Positions 48,429 through 57,034 of a stretch of 64,000 nt of DNA are shown here, one piece after another. The DNA is taken from contig CAZVFX010000003.1 of assembly GCA_964626565.1 (NCBI GenBank), positions 1-64,000 on the forward strand, read 5' to 3'. Within the stretch, counting starts at the first letter, position 1. The number at the start of each line of letters is the position of its first letter. Position numbers and translations under genes: made by a program. The notes beneath the pieces were generated by a model. The model was not told the DNA's origin. It saw only the letters and a program-made list of their open reading frames with translations, and did no database searches. This DNA comes from CAZVFX01 sp964626565. Its GTDB lineage: Bacteria > Myxococcota_A > UBA9042 > CAIXZC01.

Positions 48429-51400
48429 ATGCGACATGCGGGCACATATCTTCTCGTGATCACATTCCTCTTTTCCTGCTCCACCGGCGGCCAGGCGATC
48501 CTGACCGATGCGGGGCAGGATGCCGGAATGCCGGACGTGGCGCCGGAACTGCCCGGCGCCGAGGTGCTGTTTGAGGTGACGCCGGAGCAAGTGGACACCG
48601 GCTTTGAAATCGAGCCGGTTGAAATCGTCGAGGTCGACATGGGCACGCCGCCCGGCGGCGCGGGGTGGCCATGCAGTTCGGCCGACGATTGCAACGAGGG
48701 TTTCTGCATCCAGACCTCAGACGGCATGCAGTGCACCATCTCTTGCATCGAGGAGTGTCCATTTGGTTGGGAGTGCCTGCTCTACACTCCCAGTCTCCCC
48801 GACCAGGTGTATCTCTGTATGCCCACTTTTGTAGATGCGTGTAAGCCGTGCACCAACAACAAGGAGTGCTGGACCGACGGCGTCGATGCGGGACAGGCTT
48901 GCGTGGAGTACGGAGCGGGCGGAAACTTCTGCGGGATCTACTGCGGCGACCCCGACGACCCGGACAACGTCGGGCCGGCGTGCCCGGAAGGGTACGTCTG
49001 CGAATTGGTTATCGATGTCAGCGGTGCGGATCAACTCCAGTGCGTATTGGCGCAAGGCGAGTGCCAGTGCAAACAGTGGTACGTTGATGAGGGTGCCTGG
49101 ACCGAGTGTTTCACCGAAAACGAAATGGGTAAATGCTTCGGTGAAAGGGAGTGCCTGGCTGAAGGACTTTCACTCTGCTCCGCCGCAGTACCATCAGCCG
49201 AGATATGTAACGGAGAGGACGACGATTGCGACGGGGACGTGGACGAGGAGATTCCGGAGGAATCGTGCCTGGTCATATCCCCGTTTGGAGCGTGTGAAGG
49301 TGTAGAAAAATGCGTCAACGGCGAACTGCTGTGCCAGGGGGAAGAGGCCCACGCCGAGACGTGTGACGGCGAAGACAACGACTGCGACGGAGATGTAGAT
49401 GAGGGCTTCGAGGACACGGATGAGGACGGCGTCGCTAACTGCATGACCGACGACAAAGACGGCGACGGCGTGGTGGACGGCATGGACAACTGCGATGCGG
49501 CCTTCAATCCGCTGCAGGAAGACTTCGACCTCGATACCGTAGGCGACGCGTGCGACCCGGATGACGACAACGACCTGTCTGCGGACGTTGACGACTGTTC
49601 GCCCAAAGACCCGGAGGCTTACCCCGGGGCCGACGAACTGTGCGATGGAAAGGACAACAACTGCGATTTCACTACCGACGAGGGTTTTTACGACAACGAC
49701 TCCGACGGGGCGAAGGACTGTGTGGACACCGATGATGACAACGACGGTGCCGCGGATGCCGACGACTGTGCTCCCAACGACCCCCTCTCCTTCCCCGGCG
49801 CTGACGAATTGTGCGACGGCCAGGACAACGACTGCGACGAGGTGATCGACAACGGCTTCCCCGACCTGGACGACGACGGGATCGCTGACTGCATTGACGA
49901 CGATACTGATGGGGACGGAATTGCCGACAGCGCGGACAATTGTGTTGGTGTGAAAAACGAAGGCCAGGAGGATTTTGACCAGGACGGGATTGGGGACCTG
50001 TGTGATCCCGACGCGGACGGGGATGCCATACCCGACAGCGCGGACAACTGTGTTGGGGTAAAAAACACGTTGCAGGGGGACGTGGATGGGGACGGCCTGG
50101 GCGATGAGTGCGACGACGACCTGGACGGCGACGGTTTCGACAATGAAGCAGACAATTGCCCTCTGGTTGCCAACGCGGATCAGGCCGACTCGGACCAGGA
50201 TGGCGTCGGCGACGCGTGTGAAGACGACACGGACGGCGACGGTACGCCCGATGGCGAGGACTGTGCGCCGTTGAACCCTGCGGTCCATCCCGGAGCCGAG
50301 GAGCTATGCGACGGATCGGACAACGATTGTAACTTCCTCATTGATGAGGGATATCCGGACAAGGATGCGGACGGGTGGAAGAACTGCATCGATGAGGACG
50401 ACGACGATGACGGCACGCCTGATGGGTTGGACTGCGCTCCCCTGGATGATGAAATCCATCTGCTGGCGGCTGAAAAATGCAACCTGATCGACGACGATTG
50501 CGACGGCCTGGTGGACGAGGAGTTGGGGTCGACCGCGTGCGGCCTGGGCCTGTGCCAGCACACGATCCAGAACTGCCAGGACGGCGTTTGGACAATCTGC
50601 AATCCTTTCGATGGGGTGGAACCGGAGGAATGCGACGGTCTGGACAACGACTGCGACGGACAGCCCGACGAGGACCTCGGCGTCATTTCATGCGGGCTGG
50701 GCCAGTGCACCCATGCGGTGCCTGCGTGCCTGAACGGGCAGTTGAATGACTGTGACCCCATGGCAGGCGCGGCCGCGGAGAAATGCGACGCTATTGACAA
50801 CGACTGCGATGGGCCGATTGACGAGGATTTGGGGAGCACGACCTGCGGTCTGGGCGTTTGCCTCCACAGCGTTCAGAACTGCGTGGGAGGGGCCCCGCAG
50901 GCTTGCGACGAAATGGAAGGTTTTGAGCTGGAGAAATGTGACGGTTTGGACAACGACTGTAACGGCGAAGTAGACGACGGCCTGCCCGACGTCACGTGCG
51001 GGCTGGGAGTGTGTGAGCACGCGGAACCCGGCTGCATCGATGGCGAACTGAATCCGTGTGACCCTTTCTTCGGCGCGTCGACGGAGCTTTGCGACCAGTT
51101 GGACAACGACTGCGACGGGGATGTGGACGTCGCGTGCGGGCAAGCAGGCACAGGCACGTGCATCGGAGACGTGTGCTGCGACATGCCTTGCGCAGGCACG
51201 TGTGTGAGCTGCCTGCAGCCTGACCTGGAAGGGCTGTGCACCGAATATGCCGACGGAGGCGACCCGGACGACGATTGCGGCGGATACCTGTGCAACGGGG
51301 CCGCGGTGGAGGCGCCCGGCTTCAGCGCCTGTCATGTCGCCTGCACCGAGGAAGAAGCGGAAACGCAGTGCAAGGAGGGTTTCCACTGCGACGACGAGGC

Positions 51401-52670
51401 CTGCGTGCCGGATCTGGATTGGGGCGAAGAGTGCGACGAGAACAGTGATTGCGTCAGCGGCTTCTGCCGCCTGAGTTGGGATGGCGAAGCGATGCGCTGC
51501 TCCGACAACGACGTTGATTGCGTGGCTGCAACGCTGGAAGACATGTTGAGCCCGCCGGGCTACGTGCAATGCGGGCTGAGCATCTTTGGGGAAGGGTACC
51601 GGGTGTGCACCGACGGGGAGTGGATTCCACTGCCCAGCGAGCCGCCGGTCGCGTGCGGGGCCATGGTATGCAACGAAGGGTGCGGCTACATCACCGAAGA
51701 AGACAACGCCTGTGTTACCGGCGCGGAACTTGGGGTCAGTGCGGGCTGCGAGTTTGAAGATGGGGTGGGCGAGACCACCTGCGTCGACTGCGGGGAGGTC
51801 ACCGCCGTGCTCGGCGGCTGTGCCGAAGGTGTGGACGCGTGCAGCGTGCTATGCGGAGCCGACTGCATCGCGGGAGAGACCAACGACTCCGAGGCAAACG
51901 TGTGCTGGGAGGATGAAAACGGCGACAGTTGGAACCGCATAGATTCGTGTGCCGAAGCGGCCCAGGATTGTTTCTGGGACGATGACGGGCATGAGAACGA
52001 CACGGAGAACGCGTCGTGCGGCGACTTCGATTGCCACGATGCCGGCGAGTGTTGGGAGTCTTGCGCCGGCGACGATGCCAAGTGCAACGAAGGAGCGGTG
52101 TGCTTCAACGACGCCTGCATCAGCAATGAAGGCCTGTTCCCCTGGGAACTCTCGGGCAACCATGTGATGCTCACCAAAACCGACGACACTTACTTCAAGA
52201 ATCCGGCGTGCAACGGCAACTGGTTCGGCGCGGACGACGCCACCGTACAGGGGATCCCCATGAAGGTGGGGCCACACACCGCGGGCGGGAACATGGCCGG
52301 GCTGGCGCCCAACCAGGTGCTCCCCGCGCCCAACGGCGCCTGGACCATCAACAACGTGCATATCATCTTCCCGGGCGGGCGCTGTAGCGGCCAGCCGTTG
52401 CGGGCGGACTTCACCTACACCGACGACTCCACCAGTCAGACGGGCACCGCATCCATACCCCACGACTGCAGCCACGGCGGCTCCTCGTCCGGCTCCAATT
52501 TCTCGGTCAGCTACCAGGGCGCATACGGCGGCCCGTGCTGCGATGCGTGGTGGTACGGGAAGTTCACCAATCCCGAGCCGGGGAAACAGGTGAAATCGCT
52601 GTCGGTGTACTACTCCGACGGTTGCGGGGGCAGCTACCTGGGGCAGATCTGGGCGGTGACCATCGACTGA
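48429..52670 (+). CDS. large lipoprotein with MopE/TSP3 stalk and unrecognised C-terminal domain
   Basis: A protein of 1413 residues; GGAGG six bases before the ATG. Lipobox LFSC, C17. Residues about 70-255 parallel the N-terminal module of the protein at 5823 almost motif for motif (PPGGAGWPC, KPCTNNKEC, GECQCKQWYVDEGA). From 257 the chain alternates MopE motifs (CNGEDDDCDGDVDEE) with TSP3 calcium repeats, then MopE motifs alone to about 920. Cys-rich segments about 930-1230 follow. Residues about 1237-1413 are a separate domain (TKTDDTYFKNPACNGNWFG to GSYLGQIWAVTID), Gly/Ser/aromatic-rich, which I do not recognise; a beta-sandwich is likely. Role inferred as a surface adhesin or binding protein. 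Confidence 0.9.
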   Translation: MRHAGTYLLVITFLFSCSTGGQAILTDAGQDAGMPDVAPELPGAEVLFEVTPEQVDTGFEIEPVEIVEVDMGTPPGGAGWPCSSADDCNEGFCIQTSDGMQCTISCIEECPFGWECLLYTPSLPDQVYLCMPTFVDACKPCTNNKECWTDGVDAGQACVEYGAGGNFCGIYCGDPDDPDNVGPACPEGYVCELVIDVSGADQLQCVLAQGECQCKQWYVDEGAWTECFTENEMGKCFGERECLAEGLSLCSAAVPSAEICNGEDDDCDGDVDEEIPEESCLVISPFGACEGVEKCVNGELLCQGEEAHAETCDGEDNDCDGDVDEGFEDTDEDGVANCMTDDKDGDGVVDGMDNCDAAFNPLQEDFDLDTVGDACDPDDDNDLSADVDDCSPKDPEAYPGADELCDGKDNNCDFTTDEGFYDNDSDGAKDCVDTDDDNDGAADADDCAPNDPLSFPGADELCDGQDNDCDEVIDNGFPDLDDDGIADCIDDDTDGDGIADSADNCVGVKNEGQEDFDQDGIGDLCDPDADGDAIPDSADNCVGVKNTLQGDVDGDGLGDECDDDLDGDGFDNEADNCPLVANADQADSDQDGVGDACEDDTDGDGTPDGEDCAPLNPAVHPGAEELCDGSDNDCNFLIDEGYPDKDADGWKNCIDEDDDDDGTPDGLDCAPLDDEIHLLAAEKCNLIDDDCDGLVDEELGSTACGLGLCQHTIQNCQDGVWTICNPFDGVEPEECDGLDNDCDGQPDEDLGVISCGLGQCTHAVPACLNGQLNDCDPMAGAAAEKCDAIDNDCDGPIDEDLGSTTCGLGVCLHSVQNCVGGAPQACDEMEGFELEKCDGLDNDCNGEVDDGLPDVTCGLGVCEHAEPGCIDGELNPCDPFFGASTELCDQLDNDCDGDVDVACGQAGTGTCIGDVCCDMPCAGTCVSCLQPDLEGLCTEYADGGDPDDDCGGYLCNGAAVEAPGFSACHVACTEEEAETQCKEGFHCDDEACVPDLDWGEECDENSDCVSGFCRLSWDGEAMRCSDNDVDCVAATLEDMLSPPGYVQCGLSIFGEGYRVCTDGEWIPLPSEPPVACGAMVCNEGCGYITEEDNACVTGAELGVSAGCEFEDGVGETTCVDCGEVTAVLGGCAEGVDACSVLCGADCIAGETNDSEANVCWEDENGDSWNRIDSCAEAAQDCFWDDDGHENDTENASCGDFDCHDAGECWESCAGDDAKCNEGAVCFNDACISNEGLFPWELSGNHVMLTKTDDTYFKNPACNGNWFGADDATVQGIPMKVGPHTAGGNMAGLAPNQVLPAPNGAWTINNVHIIFPGGRCSGQPLRADFTYTDDSTSQTGTASIPHDCSHGGSSSGSNFSVSYQGAYGGPCCDAWWYGKFTNPEPGKQVKSLSVYYSDGCGGSYLGQIWAVTID

Positions 52671-52681
52671 CGTCGAAGCAG

Positions 52682-52765
52682 TGAGCGGTGAGCAACGGCA
52701 AACGGCTGCAATGAAACTTCAGGTGTTCGAGCTTTCAAGTCCTGGCCCACAGCTCACAGCCCAGA
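52682..52765. repeat. 7-bp period arrays, TGAGCNN and complementary GCYCANA
   Basis: TGAGCGG, TGAGCAA and two CGGCNNN heptamers run from 52682. An oppositely oriented set, GCCCACA, GCTCACA, GCCCAGA, runs 52745-52765. They lie between the large lipoprotein and the regulator gene. Confidence 0.65.
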
Positions 52766-52767
52766 GC

Positions 52768-52793
52768 CATCCAGCCGAGCGCTCGGCTGGATG
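52768..52793. promoter_or_regulatory. perfect 26-bp palindrome upstream of the regulator
   Basis: A perfect self-complementary sequence centred on GCGC (core CCAGCCGAGC/GCTCGGCTGG) ends one base before the candidate -35 of the regulator gene at 52847. It may be the regulator's own operator. A terminator for the upstream lipoprotein gene is possible but there is no T tract. Confidence 0.6.
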
Positions 52794-52794
52794 C

Positions 52795-52823
52795 TTGACT
52801 AGTCTGTCCAGTCTGGCCATGAT
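52795..52823 (+). promoter_or_regulatory. candidate promoter of the HTH/molybdate-type regulator
   Basis: TTGACT (52795-52800), exactly 17 bp, CATGAT (52818-52823), 24 bp before the ATG. The -35 differs from consensus at one base. It directly follows the 26-bp palindrome. Confidence 0.5.
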
Positions 52824-52846
52824 CAGTCCCGGGAGGACGAGACCGC

Positions 52847-53722
52847 ATGGCTGAGTACTTTACCACGAAGGAAATCGCGCGGTACCTTCGTATCAACGAG
52901 AAGAAGGTCTATGCGTTGGTGGCAGAGGGAAAGCTGCCCGCGGCGCGGATATCGGGAAAATGGCTGTTCCCAAAGCACGTAATCGATGAGTGGATCGAGA
53001 AGAACACCCGCATTCCCGGCCAGGGCCTCATGGGCGCCATTCTGGATGAAATGGTGGTCGTGCAGGGAAGTGACGACTGGCTCTTTTCCAAGGCCGCCCG
53101 GAACTTCCAGGAGCGCAGCGAAGTGCCGGTGGTTTCTTCCCGGGTCGGCAGCCTGGCGGGCATCGCGGCTATCGATCAAGGCAAGGCGCACCTGGCGGGC
53201 TGCCATGTGAAGAATGAGGCGGTGAAGAAGTCGATCGTGGGCGGCCAGGGGTGTTACCTGGTGAACCTGTTCTCCCGGGAGCAGGCGCTGATCTTCGACC
53301 GTGAGAAACACCCCGACGTGCGCGGCCTGGCGAGCCTGGTGGATCAGGGAATCGCGTTCGCCGGCCGCCAGCCGCTGTCCGGCACCCAGCGGCTCACGGA
53401 GCACCTGCTGGGGGAGGAAGGCGTGGACCCGGCTCACTTGACCGTCGCGGGCGAGTACTCATCCCACCTCGAGTTGGCTCTGGCGATCCGTACCGGCAAG
53501 GCCGGTGCAGGGGTAGGAACGGTCCAGGCTGCACAAATGGCCGGCCTGGATTTTGTGCCTCTGGCCACGGAGGCGTACAAGCTGGCGATCCCGCTGGCTT
53601 TTGCATCCCATCCACAGATGGTTCGGTTGCTGGACTTTCTACTCTCAGAGTTGAAGGCTGCCGCCGGCGAAAACCCGGCGGGCTATGATCTTGCGTCGTT
53701 GGGTAAGATGGAGACCGTCTAG
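52847..53722 (+). CDS. HTH regulator with molybdate-binding-like (PBP) ligand domain
   Basis: A protein of 291 residues; GGGAGG lies upstream of the ATG. Residues 1-50 are an excisionase/MerR-type helix-turn-helix (EYFTTKEIARYLRINEKKVYALV... SGKWLFPKHVIDEWI). Residues about 65-280 match the cytoplasmic periplasmic-binding-protein-like domain found in molybdate/tungstate-responsive one-component regulators (SSRVGSLAGIAAIDQGKAHLAG, HLELALAIRTGKAGAGVGT, FVPLATEAYKLAIP). It probably senses an oxyanion and controls the neighbouring molybdoenzyme operon, whose last gene it overlaps convergently by four bases. The ligand is inferred from family and context. Confidence 0.85.
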   Translation: MAEYFTTKEIARYLRINEKKVYALVAEGKLPAARISGKWLFPKHVIDEWIEKNTRIPGQGLMGAILDEMVVVQGSDDWLFSKAARNFQERSEVPVVSSRVGSLAGIAAIDQGKAHLAGCHVKNEAVKKSIVGGQGCYLVNLFSREQALIFDREKHPDVRGLASLVDQGIAFAGRQPLSGTQRLTEHLLGEEGVDPAHLTVAGEYSSHLELALAIRTGKAGAGVGTVQAAQMAGLDFVPLATEAYKLAIPLAFASHPQMVRLLDFLLSELKAAAGENPAGYDLASLGKMETV

Positions 53723-54900
53723 GAACAGCCCCCGCCCTTTTTGATTTTGCGTTTCACTTTGGGGCGGGGTGCGGAAGGAGCCACCTTGACCGCGGCGCCG
53801 GTGAAGTAGGAGTGGAGCGCCGAAACCAGCGCCTTATCCGTTTCAGCAAGGGCAGCCAGCAACTCACTGGCCGGAGCCTTGTCTACGATCAACGACGCCC
53901 AGGCGTCGTATCCGCCGGATAGCCTGGCCAGCTTGCCGGTGTACCGGTTGAGCCCCTGAGGGAGGGCGCCGGCATCGACTACGCCCTGGTCATAGACCAG
54001 CAGGGTCCTGTCGGAAGGCAGAAGCTCGAGTTCGCCCTCGATATCTGAGTAGCAGAGGGCAAAGGGAAGCCTGTCCTTGCCCTCGCTGCACGCCGGTTCT
54101 TCGCGCAGGTCGACCACGTACAGCGAGCGGGGTTCTTCCACCAGAATACGGGCCGCGTCCAGCACTTTCATCTCGGCTACCGGGACCGGCTCTTCGACGA
54201 GCTGTTCGGGAAGGACCGCGGTTACAACGATGGCTGCGGCGCCGGCGGCAGACAGCCCGGCCAGGAGGCCTGCCGTATTGCGACTCCATGTCGCTTCCTT
54301 CTCCTTCTTCATCATTCGGGAGAAGATGGCCTCGACTTTTTCAGCGCCGAAGAACATGAACGCAGCAGCCACAGCTACGACAGTGGCCAGCAGCGGCAGG
54401 CCGATACCCAGCCACTCATGCAGGGTAAATACGCCCAACGCGGACGAGGTGTGGAAATCTGCGATGAGGGGATACATTTCGCCGAAGATGACCGAACCGA
54501 CGATGACGCCGGCTACGGTCAGCAGGCCGTCCCACTTGCCCGACGCCATGGCCACGATGGAGGTGCCGGGGCAGTAGCCCGAGACAATAAACCCCGCACC
54601 CAGCAGCAGCCCGCCGGTGAGGTGGGGCCAGATAAACGTTTCGGGAATGAACAGGCCGCCCATGTTGAGCATCCCCGTCGCGGAGAAAAAGGCCAACCCC
54701 ACAGCCGCGGTGACGATGCCGGAGAACATCACTTTGAACACGCGCATGTTGTGCAGATAGAACTGTGCGGCCAGAACGCGGGCGTTGCCGAAACCGTTGC
54801 GCTCCAGGGCAAAGCCGAACAGGAAGCCCACTATGATGGCGGGAACGAAGCTGGCTTCAAAGGGAACTGTCTCGCCGGAGAATATGGGGAACAAAGTCAT
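53719..54900 (-). CDS. YeeE/YedE-family sulfur transporter fused to degenerate rhodanese
   Basis: A protein of 393 residues from the ATG at 54900, which overlaps the stop of the preceding YeeE gene (ATGA); AAGGAGG lies upstream. Residues about 15-185 are membrane helices of the YeeE/YedE family with the conserved Cys motif SGYCPGTS (C110), used by TsuA-type proteins to pass thiosulfate. A further TM helix (about 209-229) leads to a rhodanese-like domain (about 240-350). The catalytic Cys position reads VYDQG (Asp304), so sulfurtransferase activity in the usual way is unlikely. The tail is Lys-rich and ends GGGCS. Role: sulfur-compound entry or handling with the reductase encoded upstream. Confidence 0.85.
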   Translation of the reverse strand: MTLFPIFSGETVPFEASFVPAIIVGFLFGFALERNGFGNARVLAAQFYLHNMRVFKVMFSGIVTAAVGLAFFSATGMLNMGGLFIPETFIWPHLTGGLLLGAGFIVSGYCPGTSIVAMASGKWDGLLTVAGVIVGSVIFGEMYPLIADFHTSSALGVFTLHEWLGIGLPLLATVVAVAAAFMFFGAEKVEAIFSRMMKKEKEATWSRNTAGLLAGLSAAGAAAIVVTAVLPEQLVEEPVPVAEMKVLDAARILVEEPRSLYVVDLREEPACSEGKDRLPFALCYSDIEGELELLPSDRTLLVYDQGVVDAGALPQGLNRYTGKLARLSGGYDAWASLIVDKAPASELLAALAETDKALVSALHSYFTGAAVKVAPSAPRPKVKRKIKKGGGCS

Positions 54901-55469
54901 TGCCATTGCCTCCTTACTACCAGGGCCAGAGCATAGCCTCCGCCGAAAACGGCGAGCATGAAAACCCAGCTTCCCACCGACATCAGTGCGCCGCCCGAAA
55001 GCGCCTGCCCGGAGGTGCAGCCCCGGGCCAGTCGCGCGGCAAAGCCCATGAGCACGCCGCCGGCAAGCGCCATGGCGAGCCGGGTGGGTATGGAGATCCG
55101 AGGTCCTCTGGTCACCCCGGATTTTCGCCGTCCGGCAAGGGTGGACGACACGGCGCCGCCGATAAAGACACCGATGGCCGCGAACACGATCCAACTTTGG
55201 AGCGGGCCGCCGCTATCACCCAGGTAGGTGGCGAAATAGCTGTTGTCCTGCACGTGGCCGGGGGCAACGCGGTTGAGCGCGGAAATGCCGACTCTTGAAG
55301 CGGCCCCGGACGCGCCCAGGCCGTGCCCGAGGAAGAGGAAAGAGCCGAGGAGCACGAGGCCGAGTAGGAACCCGCCAAAGTACGGGTTCCAGAGGGGGCG
55401 AGGGCCGTTCTTGCCGGCGCGGGCTCCTCCATCGCTGTCGGGGTACTGATCTCTTTTCGAGTGCTGCAT
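54897..55469 (-). CDS. YeeE/YedE-family thiosulfate-type transporter
   Basis: A protein of 190 residues; AGGAGG precedes the ATG. About four hydrophobic segments. The family hallmark RGCTSGQALSGGA is intact (C151), equivalent to the cysteines lining the thiosulfate path in YeeE/TsuA. With the next gene (SGYCPGTS motif) it probably forms a two-part transporter, as known for split YeeE/YedE pairs. The substrate (thiosulfate or another sulfane-sulfur anion) is inferred. It lies 3 bp after psrC and overlaps the downstream gene. Confidence 0.88.
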   Translation of the reverse strand: MQHSKRDQYPDSDGGARAGKNGPRPLWNPYFGGFLLGLVLLGSFLFLGHGLGASGAASRVGISALNRVAPGHVQDNSYFATYLGDSGGPLQSWIVFAAIGVFIGGAVSSTLAGRRKSGVTRGPRISIPTRLAMALAGGVLMGFAARLARGCTSGQALSGGALMSVGSWVFMLAVFGGGYALALVVRRQWQ

Positions 55470-55472
55470 GGT

Positions 55473-56474
55473 CTAACCTCCTGCAAGCATGCTGTAGTTG
55501 GATGCCTGGCCCGCGGAGACGATGATCGCGCGCAGGGCCAGCCCTCCGGCGAGGACCAGCAGCGGAGCGAGGATGCTGCGTCTTCCGGCGTGCTTCAGTT
55601 CAAATACCTCGAGTACGGTGGGGGCGAGAATCCCAACCAGAACCACGAGGCCGAAGAACGCACCTGCGTAGGGGCCGGCCAGCAACAGCTTTGCGGCCAT
55701 TCGGTCGATGGCTGAACCGGTAGCTTTCTCCAGTAGAAACAGGCACAGGACCAACGCCTCGAGCGCCAGCGCGGCAAGGTCCCATTTCAGCAAATCGCGA
55801 AAGGTGCCGGAGTTCACTTTCCAGAGCATCATCAACGCCGCAGCGCCTGATATTCCGGAGAGTAGAAACAGGGGCGCCAGCAGCCCGGTGCTCCACAACG
55901 GCCTGGCGGTAAGAGTCTGGAGCAGTACTCCGGTGTAGGCGCCCAGGGCGATTCCCACTCCTGCAATTGCGAGCAGGACGGCCCTTTGGTGCTCGACGGA
56001 CCATTTGCGCACTCCTCGGAGCAGCCGCAGCAGCGGGACCTTCTTCGTGAGGCGGTCGGTCTGCTCATCGGCCAACGACCCAAGAAACCAAAGGCCCAGA
56101 AGAGGGTACGCAAGCATTAGAATCCAGGAACCCCACGACATGGGCGACATGGGCTTGAACGCCAGGTAGAACCGCGGCACGTAAGCCTTGTGTGCGAGGT
56201 CCAGGAACAGAGCCAGCATACCCAGGGACAGCAGGCCGGCGGCGACTGCTGACCCCCACAATGACAGTCGGCGCTCCCACCGCCCGTTGCCGCGCAACTG
56301 CTGGATCGCGCCGACCACCATGATGCCGGCCACCAGGCCGCCGAGGAACAGGTAGACGGGGATCTCCCAGTTCCAGATGGCCAGCGTCGGATCGATACCG
56401 GAGTTGGTGCGGACCGTGTGTAGCTCGGACGTAGGCCCGGCGCTGACGCTCAGGGTGCTGATGGTGCCAAGCAT
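55473..56474 (-). CDS. psrC: NrfD/PsrC-type membrane subunit of molybdoenzyme
   Basis: A protein of 333 residues with eight or more hydrophobic helices. The N-terminus WNWEIPVYLFLGGLVAGIMV is the typical NrfD/PsrC start. It anchors the extracytoplasmic catalytic and iron-sulfur subunits and exchanges electrons with the quinone pool. GGAGGG precedes the ATG. It follows the ferredoxin gene after 11 bp. The gene symbol is by analogy with polysulfide reductase; a thiosulfate or tetrathionate reductase is equally possible. Confidence 0.88.
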   Translation of the reverse strand: MLGTISTLSVSAGPTSELHTVRTNSGIDPTLAIWNWEIPVYLFLGGLVAGIMVVGAIQQLRGNGRWERRLSLWGSAVAAGLLSLGMLALFLDLAHKAYVPRFYLAFKPMSPMSWGSWILMLAYPLLGLWFLGSLADEQTDRLTKKVPLLRLLRGVRKWSVEHQRAVLLAIAGVGIALGAYTGVLLQTLTARPLWSTGLLAPLFLLSGISGAAALMMLWKVNSGTFRDLLKWDLAALALEALVLCLFLLEKATGSAIDRMAAKLLLAGPYAGAFFGLVVLVGILAPTVLEVFELKHAGRRSILAPLLVLAGGLALRAIIVSAGQASNYSMLAGG

Positions 56475-56485
56475 GATAATCCCTC

Positions 56486-57031
56486 CTACACTAGAAAGAA
56501 GAGGTTGGGGTCCATGCCCGTTTCGGGATGGAGGGTTTTCACTCGTCGCGAGTGCGCCAGTTTGGACACCTCGCTGTCGGGGTCTGCCAGATCACCAAAG
56601 GTGAGGGCCCTGGTCGGACAAGTTTCCACGCAGGCGGGTAAGCCGCCCTTTTCTACCCGGTGGAGGCAGAAGGTGCACTTGTCCACGTACCCCTCGGGAT
56701 GAACGAACCGTGAATCGTAGGGGCAGGCGGCCATGCACGCCTTACAGCCGCTGCACTTCCGGTGCGTTACCAGCACAGCCCCGCCGTCGGACTTGTGGCT
56801 GGCGCCGGTGGGGCAGGCCTGTACGCAACCGGGCTTGTCACAGTGATTGCAACGGGTAGAACGAATCTCCAGATTTATGTCCGGAAAATCCCCCTCTGCC
56901 TCCTCGACTATCCAATCCCTGTAGCACCCCAGAGGAACTGCATTTTCAGTCTTGCACGCGATGACGCAGGCGCTGCAACCGACGCAGCGTCTGGTGTCGA
57001 CGGCCATGGCGTATCGCTTTTGCTTTCCCAT
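56486..57031 (-). CDS. psrB: four-cluster ferredoxin subunit (PsrB/PhsB type)
   Basis: A protein of 181 residues with sixteen Cys in four groups: CVGCSACVIAC, CNHCDKPGCVQAC, CSGCKACMAAC, and CTFC with CVETC. It is therefore predicted to carry four 4Fe-4S clusters and pass electrons between the NrfD-type subunit and the molybdopterin subunit. It has no signal peptide of its own, as is normal when co-exported with the Tat-tagged partner. It is 3 bp downstream of psrA. Confidence 0.92.
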   Translation of the reverse strand: MGKQKRYAMAVDTRRCVGCSACVIACKTENAVPLGCYRDWIVEEAEGDFPDINLEIRSTRCNHCDKPGCVQACPTGASHKSDGGAVLVTHRKCSGCKACMAACPYDSRFVHPEGYVDKCTFCLHRVEKGGLPACVETCPTRALTFGDLADPDSEVSKLAHSRRVKTLHPETGMDPNLFFLV

Positions 57032-57034
57032 GAT

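Noticed and set aside
54901..55194. N-terminal extension of the YeeE-rhodanese frame
   Set aside because: This part overlaps the preceding YeeE gene in another frame and has Arg-rich nonsense composition; the ATGA overlap at 54897-54900 marks the true start.
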